Shown here: positions 1 through 13,674 of the stretch, one piece after another | Position numbering within the stretch: position 1 is the first letter of the stretch | How the letters are laid out: each line of letters starts with the position of its first letter | NCBI GenBank assembly: GCA_003956705.1 | Contig: QZCP01000143.1 | Location: forward strand, 38,751 to 102,750 | Reading direction: 5' to 3' | Length of the DNA stretch: 64,000 nt | From: Brevipalpus yothersi | Taxonomy: Eukaryota; Arthropoda; Arachnida; Trombidiformes; Tenuipalpidae | Program-made: the position numbers and the translations under genes | Notes under the pieces: model-generated | Told to the model about the DNA's origin: nothing | Seen by the model: only the letters and a program-made list of their open reading frames with translations | Database searches by the model: none

Positions 1-68
1 TTGGCGGGAGAGTTTGAAACTAGCACTTTTTCAGTATTAAGAACGAGAGAGAGAGAACTCGTTTCCTT

Positions 69-72
<4 letters not shown>

Positions 73-119
<47 letters not shown>
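73..119. repeat. (CT)n microsatellite
   Basis: Uninterrupted CT dinucleotide run. It lies about 500 bases before the first recognisable coding exon of the HSPA12-type gene, possibly in its 5' non-coding region. Confidence 0.95.
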
Positions 120-122
<3 letters not shown>

Positions 123-622
123 CTCTCTCTCTCCTCTTTTCTTCTGTACGCGTTATGATTGACCATCCTTTTATTTTTTCAGTTCACAATGAGACATCAA
201 GCCATTCATTATGCATGTACTTTATTTTAAATCATAAACACTATACTGTATACTGTACTGTATTTCTTACACTTACCAACCATAACCATCACACTATTTT
301 GACTTCAACATCATCTTTTTCGTTTCTCTTCTCTTTTTGACGCTTTTCCGGTGAGTTTAACACTCATCCTTCCGTCCGAATACATACAACTTGAACAGTT
401 TATCAAACTCTTTTCTACCTCAGATTGTCATTCATCATTCTAATCAAGCTGTTTTGAAAATCTTAGCCATTTTCGCTTCTCAATGATGAGAAACTGAATA
501 CGCATCGAAAATTCGTGTTTTAACTTTATTCAACTTTTCATCATCTACGATTTTCTGTTTTGAGTTCTAGTTTGAATTATCAATTGAAACTTTTCGTATC
601 TTATCTGATTTTTTGTTATCAG
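120..622 (+). other. 5' region upstream of first visible HSPA12 coding exon
   Basis: No convincing coding sequence. A consensus splice donor (G|gtgagt) lies at 350/351 and an acceptor (tatcag) ends at 622, so a short 5' exon ending at 350 may splice to the exon starting at 623. The frame entering from that exon meets a TGA at 338-340 with no ATG after it. Either exon 1 is untranslated and translation starts inside the next exon, or the true first coding exon is outside the window. Confidence 0.35.
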
Positions 623-3600
623 GAGCTGATATCAAATATAAGCCAATTTTCGATGGAAATCAGTTTCATGCAACACTATTGACTCGAAGTTCTAAGGAAG
701 GTATCACTTTTGGATTAATCAAAACCTCTCGACAACAGCAAGCATCACGAAGTGTGTGTTCATCATCCAAATCAATATCTCACAATTTATCAAGTGGTGA
801 ATCGGGTATTGATGAACTGTGTTCATGTGAATTTAATCCAGATCAGTGTTCAACATTCCAATCATTACCTGTACCAGGACCTGCCGGTGTTGATCAGTCT
901 TCATCGTCATCATCTCCACCGACATCAACGACTACAACAACAGCATCTCCAAAAAAATCAGCAACATCCACATCCAGTATGGCCAAAGATGATGTGGGCA
1001 GTGTACGTTGTGTTCGAATTAATGGTGAAGATTGTGTACTCAAAAAATCATCTATCTACATACGACCCAATAAGGATATAATCATAACAACCAATTCAAT
1101 ATCATCATCTTCCCATGGATCATCATCAATTGATAATGGTAATAATAATGATAAAAACTCTCGATCAGTGGCACTTTCACTCACTTCGCTGCCCAATTTT
1201 TGTCGTCGAACTTCGGATCCAAAATCTAATAGTGTCCAAACATCATCACTATCATCCGTAACCACAGCATCACCCACAACGATATCACCCAAATTGATCA
1301 GTCCATCGATTGTGAAAGAGTTGATGAAATCGACCTTAGTTCCAAATTCAAAATCTACACCAGTTAACAAGATCAATATCAAATCTGATGCTAAGGTGAG
1401 TTATTGCTTCATGTTTCTGTTTTCGATTCAGTTTCCACCTTATTCTCTGTCACCATCGGTGGTCTTCCCGGTGACCATCATGATGAATTTTGACTGATAA
1501 TGATGAAGAAGATGAACAGGACGATAATGAATCATGGTCATGATAAACTATCATTTGAGAATCAGCATGGTGACTGTGGGATGTTCTTGTTGATAGGTGT
1601 AATAAGTTTTTCTTCTCTCTCTCTCTCCCGCTTGATTTTAACGTTATTTTTGCCATTTTATGGGCTTGTTCTGAAACGAAGCGAACTGATCTATTTATTT
1701 CAATCAATTTGATTATTTTCCATTCCATTTACTGTAAGAGAGCAAGAGAGATGAATTTATCTTCTTTCCGATTTTTCATCGCAACAACACTTGAGGCACA
1801 CATTTTATCTGTCAAAAGTTGAAAATGATTGAACAAAAAGAAAGATAAAGAAGAGAGAGAGAGAAAGAAAGAGAAATTAACTTTGTTAAAAAGTTAATAA
1901 TATCAGTAAAATAATATGTATTTCAAAATTCAACTTTACAACTCAACTCATAACCATATATAACAAGCCCATCGGAAAAGCTAATTGGATCTAATTTGAG
2001 GAGTTAACATTTTTCTTGATCACTCTTTTACTCGTTCATTAGAGTTTCATTAGCATTTTTCACTTTACAAGTAAGCTGGAGGTTAAAATATTCAGGAAGA
2101 TGATTCAGAAATACTTCTTATACGATGTTATGTACGTGAGTGTGTGTGTATATTTCCGTTTGGCTGATGGAAGAACGGAAGTGGACATATTTGATTGGTA
2201 ATTAGTCGAATATCAATCCATTTGACAGTTAGCACTGATCAGTACATATATATGAGTGAAAACAAAAACAAAATGCCACGCGATATTATCTCATGATATA
2301 CAGTTTGTTCAATCAAATTCTGATTCTTACTTGATTTATAAACTGTGTAAGTAACTTCTTAACCACATACATTCATACATTCATATTTTTAATGAGCCAA
2401 GCAAGATGAATCAGATTCCAAAATTAAACTCAATACCGTTATTTATCTATACACACACTTACATCGATTTAAATTCGATTAGTGTCATTAATCTTCGTTC
2501 GAAATGTTTTCATTTATGCAAATAATCATCCATTAATATGCTCAAATATTTCATAATCAATTTCTTTTTTTCTTCTTATTATTCTTCCTTCATCTTCTTG
2601 TTCATCATTCTAATCTAATGATTCGGGCTTGTCTGCTGATTTGTTTCCATCTATTCACTTGATTCATTCGATTATTGTTGGCCCACGTTTTTGTTTTTGT
2701 TTTCAATTTGAGCGAAAGCATTTTTTCATTGATTTTCGTATTCGAAAGTTTGTTTTTTTGCTTTTTACTATACTGCTTATCATATGATCTCAAAAAAAGA
2801 GAAAATTCAAAATAATAATAATCATGATGCAACTTTCGCAATCAGTGTATTTTGATCGATAGTCAAAAATTTTGTATCAAAATTTTTATTTCAGCTTTTC
2901 TGCTTTCATTCAATTCTGTTGCTTGAAGATTTCGAAAATTAAACAGATCAGAAGTTTTAATCATGAGAGACTAGAGGATCTACTAGAATATGCATGCATC
3001 AATGGCAACTGATTCCCTCCATCTCATGTAGCACTTCAAGGTGAAGATTTGCCATGATCACCTTTCAAGAATGTCAACAATCTCATATTTTATGGATATG
3101 AATTCGTTCGGAATTTCACAAATCACAAATAGTTTGCAATGATTTATGGTAATTGTTATGATCATTGTGATCACTGTTTGTACAGTTGATCCCTTTTTAA
3201 ATGCCAGCATACGGTTCCCAATGGCATAGAAATTGGGAAGAGAAGCAATTTTCTGCTCAGAACAATTTTATTTCCAAAGTTCTTCTGAAGACACATATTT
3301 TCACTCTTCATTACGTAACCGTATCGGTTTCAAGTCAACTGTGGAAGAAAATAAATTAACGAAAAATTGAGAAATCAAAAGAGTGAAGAAAAAAATTGTT
3401 CAGCTTGAATCATGAACTTCTTATCACTTTTCCAGAAGAAAAAAAATCAAGCAAGTGAATCTTTCTCTCTCTCTACTTCTGGAACACTTTCCCATTCGTC
3501 TGAGTTCTGAAGAATATGATAGAAAATATACAGATAGAGAGAGAAAATATCATTCATCTAACTTTCATCCATACATGAAAGAGAAGAAGACGAAGAAAAA

Positions 3601-3855
3601 AAATATGAATTACATTTTATTTCCATTCACATTCTATTGTATGTGTAGATATATATTCTGACCAGTATGAATGGCCAATTGAATGAATGAGAAGTGAAGT
3701 GGAGTAAAATGTGGTCGATAATAGAAACGAAGACATCAACCAAAGAAGAAGAAGATGAAAAAGATGCAACACAGAAGGCAAAAAGAGGAAAAAAAATTAT
3801 CATCATTATTATTATGATAATCACAATACTCAGGCTCTCAAGTAAACGATCTTAT

Positions 3856-3926
<71 letters not shown>

Positions 3927-5010
3927 CATTTTGAGAATATAATTCAAATAAGGAATCATCACCATACATTTACATACACTCACACAATACCGACCATGGT
4001 GGCCATTTGAATCGATTTTTGGTAACTTAGTGGCATTGTTATGATGATGATAGAAAAATTTTTCTCTCCTCCCCATCAATATTCCTTTCACTTATTCTTA
4101 TCATGAATTTTACTTGCAAACCCAATTTAGTCTCACTCACCAACTAACCAACTTCCAGTCAGCCATCACAATTTATGTATTTATGTGTATGTGTGTGTGT
4201 CTAAATCGATGATATGCAAAACCACAATCAGAACAAGAGAATGGGTCAAACTATTTGTTGTGGTCAGTAGAGGGGGGAGAAGAAGAAGTCAAGTCAAACG
4301 AATGATCGGTAAAAAAGATTGATGACCGAAAAGTGATCCTATCGAGGTGATAGAATAGCGTTCCAATCGATGTGATGATGATCATCATGCAAGCATCCAT
4401 GATACCATGTTCCGAAAAAGAATAAGAAAAATTCTTTGTTACAACTTGACAGATGATCATCGCCTCTTATTATCGCTCTCTTTTATTTTTTTGCCCCCAT
4501 TCAAATATCATCATATCATGCTCACAGATACTGATAATAGTGATAGTAGTAGTACAGTGTATTAGGCAAGCCATCAAGATGAAGTGAACAAGCGTGTCTA
4601 AGGCTTCTTTTAGGGCTCCATGCTTGTTACCTGTCCAAGTTTGATTGTCTAAATATAAAATTGTAATTCGTTTACTGTTCCTCTATCGATGCTGATGAGA
4701 GAGAAGAATGGAGAAGTAGTGAAGAGATGAAAAAATGCTAGAATGAGTGAGAGAGAGAGAGAGAGAAACAAAGAATGTGAAAAAAGATTTCCGGCGTCCA
4801 GTCTTCGAAATAAGATAGTAGGACAAGATATTATCATCATATTTATTGCTACTATATTTCTCTCACGGGAAATGAAAAGTAGCCAAAATGTTCCTCTCAC
4901 ACACATTTATTCACTCTCTCTTCATCATTTACCTTTGAAAGTGTCCTCGATCAGGCCATTCGCTTATTTTTTAGCTATTATTCTTTTTGTTTTTCTCATT
5001 GAATCTAAAT

Positions 5011-5044
<34 letters not shown>

Positions 5045-7360
5045 ATGTGGTCATTGCCGAGAGTAGCCAAAAGTTGATGTCCTAACTTCCCACAAGGCCA
5101 CTTTCTCTTCTTGGTTCATTCCACATAGACTGGCCCGTGTGAAGATGTGTGTGTATGTATGTGATTGCGGTCTCTGAGAAAATTTTTCCTCAATCTTATG
5201 CAAAATTTTCGTGATCTCTCTCTCTCTCTTTGTGCAGTTGTGATGAGAAAAATTGTCCTCCTCATGAGAGGGTCGATTACTCGCTGGTCAGCCCTAAATA
5301 CTGTTCAAACATCTGGAAACAAATTACAGCTTTGTACAACATCTTGCCGAATTTTAGATGCAAACTTGGTACCTCTGGTCATATGTCTTAATATCTTTGG
5401 TGGTGGGTAGATTGGAAAAGTAAGAGAAGTAGAAGAAAGAAGAACATCTAGATATTCCTTGTTTCCAAGAATTTTCCCTTCTATGACATCCAAGATGAAT
5501 AGCTGGATTGTAAAACTGTTCTTATATGCTTTGCACCGGTGAATTTTGGTGATCCCTATTTTTTTCCGGGCGCAGAGTGTAGAGGGTGAAGAAATTCTGA
5601 CGCATCATGATGAATCCTTGTGGTCATCAAGCGTTTAGAGGGGTGAAATTTGGGCGTTAAGGTGAATGTTAAAAAATACTGGAACCCCTTGATAGTTGAA
5701 TTGAGGGCGTCTCTTGATACAGCAACAAGTGAATTTATCAATGATTTTAGGGTTCAGAGAATCTGGAAAACATGTAATGCCTGAATGCCACAACGCCGTG
5801 GTACTGTGGAAATGATAGAGAGACGACTGAAGCTCGAAATCTATTTCCATTTCATCTCATTTGATCAAAATACAGTTTATCACTACAATTCTCTCTCCCT
5901 TATATTAATATTGATACTATCCATTCTAGTATCGACTTATGTTCATTTGAATAAACCCCCAGTATGATCAGATATCAATGTTCAAAAGAGAGAGAGCAAA
6001 ATTAATTCATCCTTTTGTCCATACAGATTTTGAATATTTCAAGCTTATCTGAGATTTTCCCTCAGATATGAAACCAGAAGAGAAAAAATTTGCGTCCAAT
6101 AAGGCTTAGTTTATGTGTTTGCATGTTCCTCTCTTTTTTCCTTCCTCTCACTTGATTCTGTTCCTCACTTGTTGAGCATGAAGATGATATAATTCAATGA
6201 ACACCAAGATAAAGCTCTCTTTTCTCAGAATGTGGAATATCATGGGGTGGAAGAAAAAAAACTGGGTGGTATCTCACAATCTTTTCTGTTACTCATTTCT
6301 CATCATCATTGTGATCATCATCATTTTTCACGATATTACTGATGAATATGATATATACATGTGTATGGTCATATCTGGTAATGTTGTGCAGATAATCAGG
6401 TCAAACTGTTGCTTCCTTTATCCAGTCTTATAAGAGCGATATTAGAATATGCATAAATTCCTCTAATGACTTGGTTTCCTTTTCTCATAATGTTCATATT
6501 CTTATTCTATTTCTTTTTTATCGTCTCTTTCTCTATCTTCCGCATTATGATCTTATTTTTTCCCGCAAAAGTTCTGAAATTTCATGTAAAAGTATCTATA
6601 GGTTGATATGTATATCATCATGTCAGGTATCAAAATCGAATATTGATGATCATCTACCGAAAAAAAGCCATCAAATCATAAAATAGACTCACATCATTTT
6701 TTTCTGACAATCAAATCAGGGTCAAAATTTTGAGAAAATCATAGTAATTTGGTATGAAAAAAAGAGGTTTGATGATAAATATGACAGTTGGAACTGTATA
6801 ATTAGCATAACCTTGATACAATATTCTATCAATAGTTATTCTATGAATCTGAGGCTTATTCATTTACTAATACAAGCGTACTTATTTGTCTAGAATCGAT
6901 CAAAAATTCAGCATCTTTTGATCTACTATCCACAATTACACCATACTTGAGCTCTTCTTCCCATCTGACAGGCCAATTGAGGTGAATTGTGTGTGTATGC
7001 AACAAGTTATATCATTTAGATTCTGGAAAAAAATTCCTTTCCGAAAGGAAAAAAAGGTTGGGTTCCAGTATTTTTTTCTCTTCCCTGATACAATATTTTT
7101 ACGGGAATCAAGTGTTCCGTTTAAATATTGCCTCACACACACACACATACACACACAAACACATACCAAAAATTTCTCTCTCTCTCTCCACCAAACACCT
7201 TGTTAACTCATATACATGTAATTCTGAGCGTAAGTTGCATATAATTCATGTACCCAACACCAATGAGCATGTTGCTGTTAAGGGATAGATGTTTAGATTG
7301 ACTTGAATTAGCCCATTTTTACCTTGTTAATCTTAAAAAAACTCCTTCTTTCCTCCTCAT

Positions 7361-7412
<52 letters not shown>

Positions 7413-10400
7413 TCTCTTTCTTGGGTTTACTCCTTGATTCACCATCAATTTGCGTGTGTGTGTGTGTGTCCGGCCTAGCCCTTAATAATGGCCATAATCT
7501 GATGATGAGTATGTATGTATGTGTGTGTGTGTGTGTGGAGCAACAATTCTTGAGTAGAATCTGAAATCTTCATCTTGTATCAAATCTTTACTTCATCATG
7601 TTCCTCTCTTCTTTTTTTCATGATTATCCTTTCTCTTTTTATGGTGTACCATGCTTGAGAGTATGAAGAATACATTTGATGTTACAAAATTTATTCCTCC
7701 ACGCAAAAATTCGATCTACATTCGCATTGCACCATATCCATCATCTGACCACTTCATAATGTGGATGAAGAAGAATATTTTCTAATTTAATTGCAATTAA
7801 ATCATGCATGCCACACTGTTCTTGTTTCGTAAACATTCTCTCTCTTTCTCTCGTCTCATTTTTTATCCTCTATACTCTTTATTCCAAAAATGACACTGAT
7901 TTTGATTTAATTTCATCACAACGAATCATGTACTCACATGATTCAAATTTTTTCTCACACATACGTTATCTTCCCTTCATTTATTCATCGAATATAATCG
8001 TTCTCAAATCTAGCCATTCTCATTACACACACTCACATTCGATTCGTGAAACAATTGCAATTCATTATCATTCTCCGTTCATCATCTCCATTTATCAGTA
8101 TGGTTCCTCTTTACTTTTCGAAACATCTCTCTCTTTCGCTATCTATCTAGCCCATGTTCTCTCCACATGATGCGAAAATTATTACAAATTTGAAAATTTT
8201 TTCTCTCTTCTCTCTCACACACATCTTCATTTAGGAACTCAAAAACGGTCAAATCTCACCATCATCTCCCTCATCAATTCATTCTATCTCATCCATTTCC
8301 ACATCAAATCATGTGATCAAATCCCCACCGACAAACGGTCAAGCAAACGGTCAAGCTAAATCATCATCCATCTCAGCATCTTCATCTTCATCATCTTCAT
8401 CATCATCTGATGCCGAAAACAGTAGTGGTCATCTCAGTATGGTGGAAAAGCGTCCATCCAAACCACCAAGACGTCAACATTCAAATGAATCTGCCAATTG
8501 TGAACAACAAATGGACAATTTAGTCGAAGAAATTTATTTATCACCCGAATCTGGTCCACTTGTTGGTGAAAAAGTTTCTCAAGATTCAACAAAAAATGCC
8601 AAAATTCAGCCACAACAGCAACATAAACAAATAAGGTAAATAAACTGGACAACTCATAAAAACAATTAACTTTGTTAATTAAAAAAAATTTTTAGTTTTT
8701 TCAAGTGCTTGCTCTTCACCTTTATATGAGCAATTAGTTTGATGATTGTCAAATTATAATATATAATTTCTCCCTGTTTTTTTCTCTCCATAGTGAACGA
8801 AATGATGTCCAATCATTAGCTTATAACGTTGTGGTTGCAATTGATTTTGGAACCACATATTCTGGATATGCTTTCAGTTTCACTCGTGATCCAGATTCCA
8901 TCCATATGATGAGAAAATGGGATGATGGCGGTGATCCTGATACACATAGTCACAAGAGTCCAACAATTCTACTTCTCAAGCCTGATAAAAGTTTCCATTC
9001 ATTTGGCAATGCAGCGCGCGAAGCATATCATGCTTTATCACCGGAAGAGGCTGCTGAATGGCTGTATTTTGAAAAATTTAAAATGACATTACACACTGAA
9101 TCATCATTATCTCGAGCCACAGAGATATCAAGTGTTAGTGGTAAAAAAATTCCAGCATTATTGGTATTTTCACATTCATTACGATATTTCAAGAATCACG
9201 CTCTCGATGAGCTGACGAACGAATGTGGCACAAAAGTGTCCGATGAAGATGTTCGATGGGTTGTAACGGTACCGGCAATATGGCGTCAAACAGCCAAACA
9301 ATTCATGAGAATGGCCGCTTATGAAGCTGGATTAGGATCTCATGATAATCCCAATCAAGTTCTAATATCTCCTGAACCAGAGGCTGCGGCAATATACTGT
9401 CGTCGATTGAAAGTCGATCAACTTGTACCCGAATGTATCAATCGTAATGGTCGCCCATCGCCTGATTCAGATAAAGAATCATCAAAGTCAATTCCAGATC
9501 AAGCGATATGCTTAGAAAAAGGTAATCAATTTTTTCCATTTTTTCCATGGAAATTATCACCTCGAACTGATAGTATAGCTATTGCAAGGGATTGATTGAT
9601 TTTCTGATGATACAGGGAATCAGAATCGTCTTAATTCACCCTGAAAAAATGGTTTAGGTTCTAGACTGGTGATTTTTCTAGCAAGTATATCATGAATCGG
9701 TGAAACCACTCGGAAGTTTTGGAAAAAACTTAGACGATAAAGTTTTGCTGATGAAAAATGTTGCAAGGTGAACAGCCATGCATATTTCAATGAAAGCGAT
9801 AGTTTTTGATTAACCCTAGCAATCATCATCATTTCCAAGAGTTGAATACATTCTCATCCATCTCGTGTTAGAGTTGCCATTAAGGTAAAACAATTTCGAG
9901 GGCATTAACACGAGGTGAAGTTAGGTGAGAAAAGACATGAAAATGAGATTCATCTCACAATAGCTGTCATATTTAGGGGATTAATTTGGAAAAGAGAATA
10001 TACAATCAAAACTGGTCAACTATACTCTTGTATGGTCACTAAAATGGCCAGTAACTCGTCAACATTTTAGACATCCATCAGCAGAATTTATTATTCTATT
10101 CTCTTTCCATCCATTCACTGCTACTGTTTTGATCGCATTATATTGCCTTTCTTCTTACTTGTCCATCTTTTCGTGATCACACTATAAAGTGAGATGATTT
10201 CTCTCACGAAATGTTCCAACTTTGATGGAGAGAGAGAGAAAAAGTTATGAATGAATAATGTGTGTATGAGAGGAAGAATTAAAAGATTCACTCTTAATCT
10301 GAAAGTTTCGCTGCTACCTGTAAGAATGTGTGTATGTGTGTGCATTCTCAACGTTTGACTATTAACATGGAATGAAGATATTGAAATGAACATTAATCGA

Positions 10401-12140
10401 ATAAGATGGGAGAAGAGTTGGCAAGCAGAAAGTCATTGATGATCATTGTTCAGAGAATGAAGATTCTTTTCGTTTCTGTACCTTTTGACCTAGTCACTCA
10501 GTCAGTCAGTGAAACTGTATTCCGTGGAAAAGTTTTCATTATCACTATTGTGATCTTGATCATCCAATCTGAATAGCATGAACATCATGATATGCTGCTT
10601 AAACTTTATTGGCATATTCTCATCAGTGTCTTTCATGAACTTAGACTCGCTAGACTCATTATTTTTTCTCAAGCTGCATTTTAGATTCTCAAGAAATTAT
10701 ATCTGCTCCAAATATTCAACACAATTCATGGGCACATGCTTGATGATACTTTATTCATTGGTCTTTATGATGGCAGAATGAGTATGAGATGATACTTTTA
10801 AGATCCATGAGAATTCTCGCCTTTCTGTAGAATCGAAATAAGAGATCAATTTTTTGATTTATCTGATCAATTATTTTATTTCTCATTCTGCAGGAACAAA
10901 ATACATGGTAGTTGACTGCGGTGGTGGTACTGTTGACATAACGGTACACGAAATTTACGATTCATGTTCACTCAAAGAACTTCATCGAGCTTCCGGTTGT
11001 CCATACGGTTCAATAGGAGTTGATCGAGAATTTGAGAAAATTTTGGAAGATATTTTTGGTGCTAAATTTATGCAAGATTTTCGAAGTAAAATGCCTCTCG
11101 GATATGTTGATTTAATGGCAGCTTTTGAAGCTCGTAAAAGATCGGCAAACACTCAATCAACTACACCATACAATATTTCATTGCCATTCTCATTTATCCA
11201 ATCAGTTAGAAAATGGAAAAGTTCCACTGTCGAAGCTTTGATAAAGAAACACAACAATCCTGATATTTCGTTTGTTCCAAATTTGGGAATGCTACGAATG
11301 CAACCGCCATTGATGAGAAAATTTTTCGAATCAATATGTGAAAAAATAGTCACCCATGTAAATTCTCTACTATTATCTATCAATTGTTCCGGCTTACGGT
11401 ATCTGTTTATGGTTGGTGGGTTTGCAGAAAGTCAATTATTGCAAAACTATATTCGCATGGCATTTTCGAATAGACTTCGAGTGGTCATTCCACGTGGAGT
11501 CAGCTCAGCTGTCCTTCGTGGTGCCGTTCTTTTCGGACTTGATCCGAGAGTGATCTCAATTCGACGATCAAGAATGACCTATGGTATTGGTATACTGAAT
11601 CGTTTCCTTCATGGCTACCATCCACCATCCAAGCTTGTGGTACGAGATGGTATCGAATGGTGTTCAGATATTTTTGACAAATTTGTTTTAACTGACCAAT
11701 CAATTGCCGCCGGTGATGTGGTCACTCGAAGCTATACTCCAGCCAAAGTTGGTCAGCGATTGATTGTTTTGAATATATATTGTTCCGAGAAGGATAGTCC
11801 ACGATTCATAACTGATGAAGGAGTTAGAAGATGCGGAACACTTCTTCTGGACTTGAGTTCAAGTGATTCCAGGGAATCAAAGATGGATAAAGAAGAAAAT
11901 GGTGATCCTAATGGCAAAAGTCCAAAAGAATCGAAAATTCCAGCCTCTCAGGATGTAAAAAGTAATGATAATGATGATAAATCAGTGGTTAAGAATGATA
12001 AGGACACAGATTGTGTTGAAGAGCCGATCAGAGAGATTCAAACTTGCATGACTTTCAGTGAGACTGAGATAAAAGTTCATGCTATTGATGTAACATCCGG
12101 TCGTAATGTTAGAGCTGAAGTTGACTTTCTGAGTTTATGA
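623..12140 (+). CDS. HSPA12: HSPA12-type Hsp70-family ATPase (multi-exon, 5' end incomplete)
   Basis: Four coding exons join in phase: 623-1395, 8235-8635, 8794-9521 and 10894-12140 (stop TGA 12138-12140), giving about 1048 visible residues. All introns are GT-AG. Exons 623-1395 and 8235-8635 encode a Ser/Thr-rich, probably disordered N-terminal extension. The ATPase domain starts in the third exon with the phosphate-1 motif AIDFGTTYSGYAF. It continues with VRWVVTVPAIW and SPEPEAAAIYC, then the phosphate-2 motif VVDCGGGTVD in the last exon, the adenosine motif MVGGFAESQLL, and a C-terminal REIQT...IDV module as in HSPA12A/B. Human HSPA12A is about 675 residues, so this protein is much longer. 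The excess is the N-terminal extension plus a Lys/Asp-rich insert before REIQT. HSPA12 proteins are atypical cytosolic Hsp70 relatives lacking the classical substrate-binding domain. The initiator Met is not determined. Confidence 0.9.
3858..3923. repeat. (GA)n microsatellite
   Basis: About 33 GA units in the large HSPA12 intron. It generates spurious Arg/Glu-repeat ORFs on + and Leu/Ser-repeat ORFs on -. Confidence 0.97.
5014..5043. repeat. (GA)n microsatellite
   Basis: Uninterrupted GA run of about 15 units within the HSPA12 intron. Confidence 0.95.
7365..7405. repeat. (CT)n microsatellite with nearby (GT)n runs
   Basis: CT run in the HSPA12 intron. It is followed within 150 bases by two short (GT)n tracts near 7452-7468 and 7520-7537. 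Confidence 0.95.
9522..10893 (+). other. 1.37-kb intron of HSPA12 gene
   Basis: Donor G|gtaatc at 9522 and acceptor ctgcag ending at 10893; a phase-1 split Gly codon is restored across it (G + GA). No coding feature recognised inside. Confidence 0.8.
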
Positions 12141-13660
12141 TTTGGAATGGATTTTGTTATGATGCATCTTTATTATGATATTTTGCTTTAGAAAAAAATG
12201 TGCCAAATTCTTTTGTATCAATAATTTTGTCTGAGGTTGTGCATAAATTATGATTACATTTTATTGGATATTTTTCTTGTCATCAAAGCCTTTTTTTCAT
12301 GAAATCAACAAGCCTTCGAAGAGATGATAATCTACTGCAATTTTCTCATTTAAGATACAATGTAATATGTCAATTATTATTTCTGGCCATTCTGACTGTC
12401 CAATTTCTAACTGACAGGCAATGTTTTCCATGGATACGGGATCTTAGGTTATCCAACGAACTCAATCTAAATTCTTTATCCTGATTCATTGTCAATTGAG
12501 ACCAGCCAACCAAAATTTTTTCCGAATTTTTCCTGAAAATATCTTAAAATTCTTCATAGGAAATCAGTAATCCCATCTCAATAGCGGTTTTACTCCTTTA
12601 GAGTGGGGACTAAATTGGCATGAATGAAATAATGATTCACTCTACAGGAGATGTGTTCTACTCAATATGAAACTTATAGGCGATTTAACTATCAAAGTAA
12701 GATATTTTTAATAACAAAAATCGCTTTGCACAGCATCTTCGGAATATCTATAAATCATCTAGTTTTAGCATCAAATATCTGTCAGCTATCATATTCTGAA
12801 TTGAGGTTCATGTCTTGAGTATGTTGATGAGTTCTCCTCCGGGAGAGAGTCTCAAAAAGATGTAAAAACTGAAACAATCAAGTGGGAAGCATAGAAAGGA
12901 GATCTTTCAGTATACAGATTATCACTTGTGTTCTATAGTGTCATTGAGAAAACATCACTTTCTATCATTGTATCGAGATTGAGAAAGACCCTCTGCCCGG
13001 GTGAAACAAACATGCACAATATGCACTTTTGGTGCATTTACAAATCCAGTTCATCGATTTACCTGAAAACAGACTGATTTCATACTAACCATGCATGAAA
13101 TTGTTGAATAAATATGTGAATTCTTATCAGAAGAATGAACTGAACTCTTTAAGTTTATTCAAAATTATGAAAAATGGAAAATATAAAGAAAGATAAATCA
13201 ATGTTCGCATATGTTTCACTTTTTCATGTTGTGTCTTTCAACGCTAGATCACCACTACCCTTTTCCCCTCAACATCATACATTTACATAGTAGCGAGATG
13301 TGAGAGCCAGTCAGACCAATTGTAATTTGGTCTAGACTGGAATCGGACTTCGGTATCGATGAACATTAAACATTGAACATTTACGATTAAGTTAATGAGT
13401 TACCTGGGATATCTTATATCCCCCTGTTTTAAGATTGGTGGTCGATTTCGTTTTGATTAGATCAGTATTAGCAGTAAAAGAAAAAATGAATAATGATAAG
13501 AAAAATTTTGCTTGTTTGGTTAAATGTAAAAGGAATAGAATGGATAAAAAAAGGGTTAAAAAGGGGTACAACGTGAGAAGAATGTAAATTTTTCTGTCAG
13601 GTTTTTTGGCATGGCGTCAATTGGTGAGAGTTAACTATGTTACTCACTTTGAGATTCTTC
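12141..13660. other. Intergenic region with relic of the cysteine-rich-gene promoter
   Basis: No gene seen. The stretch around 12800-12990 resembles the upstream regions of the cysteine-rich secreted genes at 29.8, 32.5 and 35.1 kb. Shared pieces include 'ttcatgtcttgagtatg', 'cattgagaaaacatca' and a following 'ttgtatc' in the same order. No coding remnant of that family follows. A small perfect hairpin (ATGCAC/GTGCAT) lies near 13019-13035. Confidence 0.4.
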
Positions 13661-13674
13661 TTGACATTCATCCT

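Larger units (their letters stand above)
1396..8234 (+). other. 6.8-kb intron of HSPA12 gene
   Basis: Bounded by donor AAG|gtgagt at 1396 and an acceptor ag at 8233-8234; the reading phase (0) is preserved. It holds several GA/CT and GT microsatellites. No ORF inside has a recognisable domain; the many short ORFs are low-complexity or repeat-derived. Confidence 0.75.

Noticed and set aside
3694..4091. ORFs on both strands with long Arg-Glu or Leu-Ser repeats
   Set aside because: They are direct translations of the GA/CT microsatellite at 3858-3923 and have no other support.
8434..8652. Minus-strand ORF opposite the HSPA12 Ser-rich exon
   Set aside because: Antisense shadow of a coding exon that joins in phase on the plus strand.
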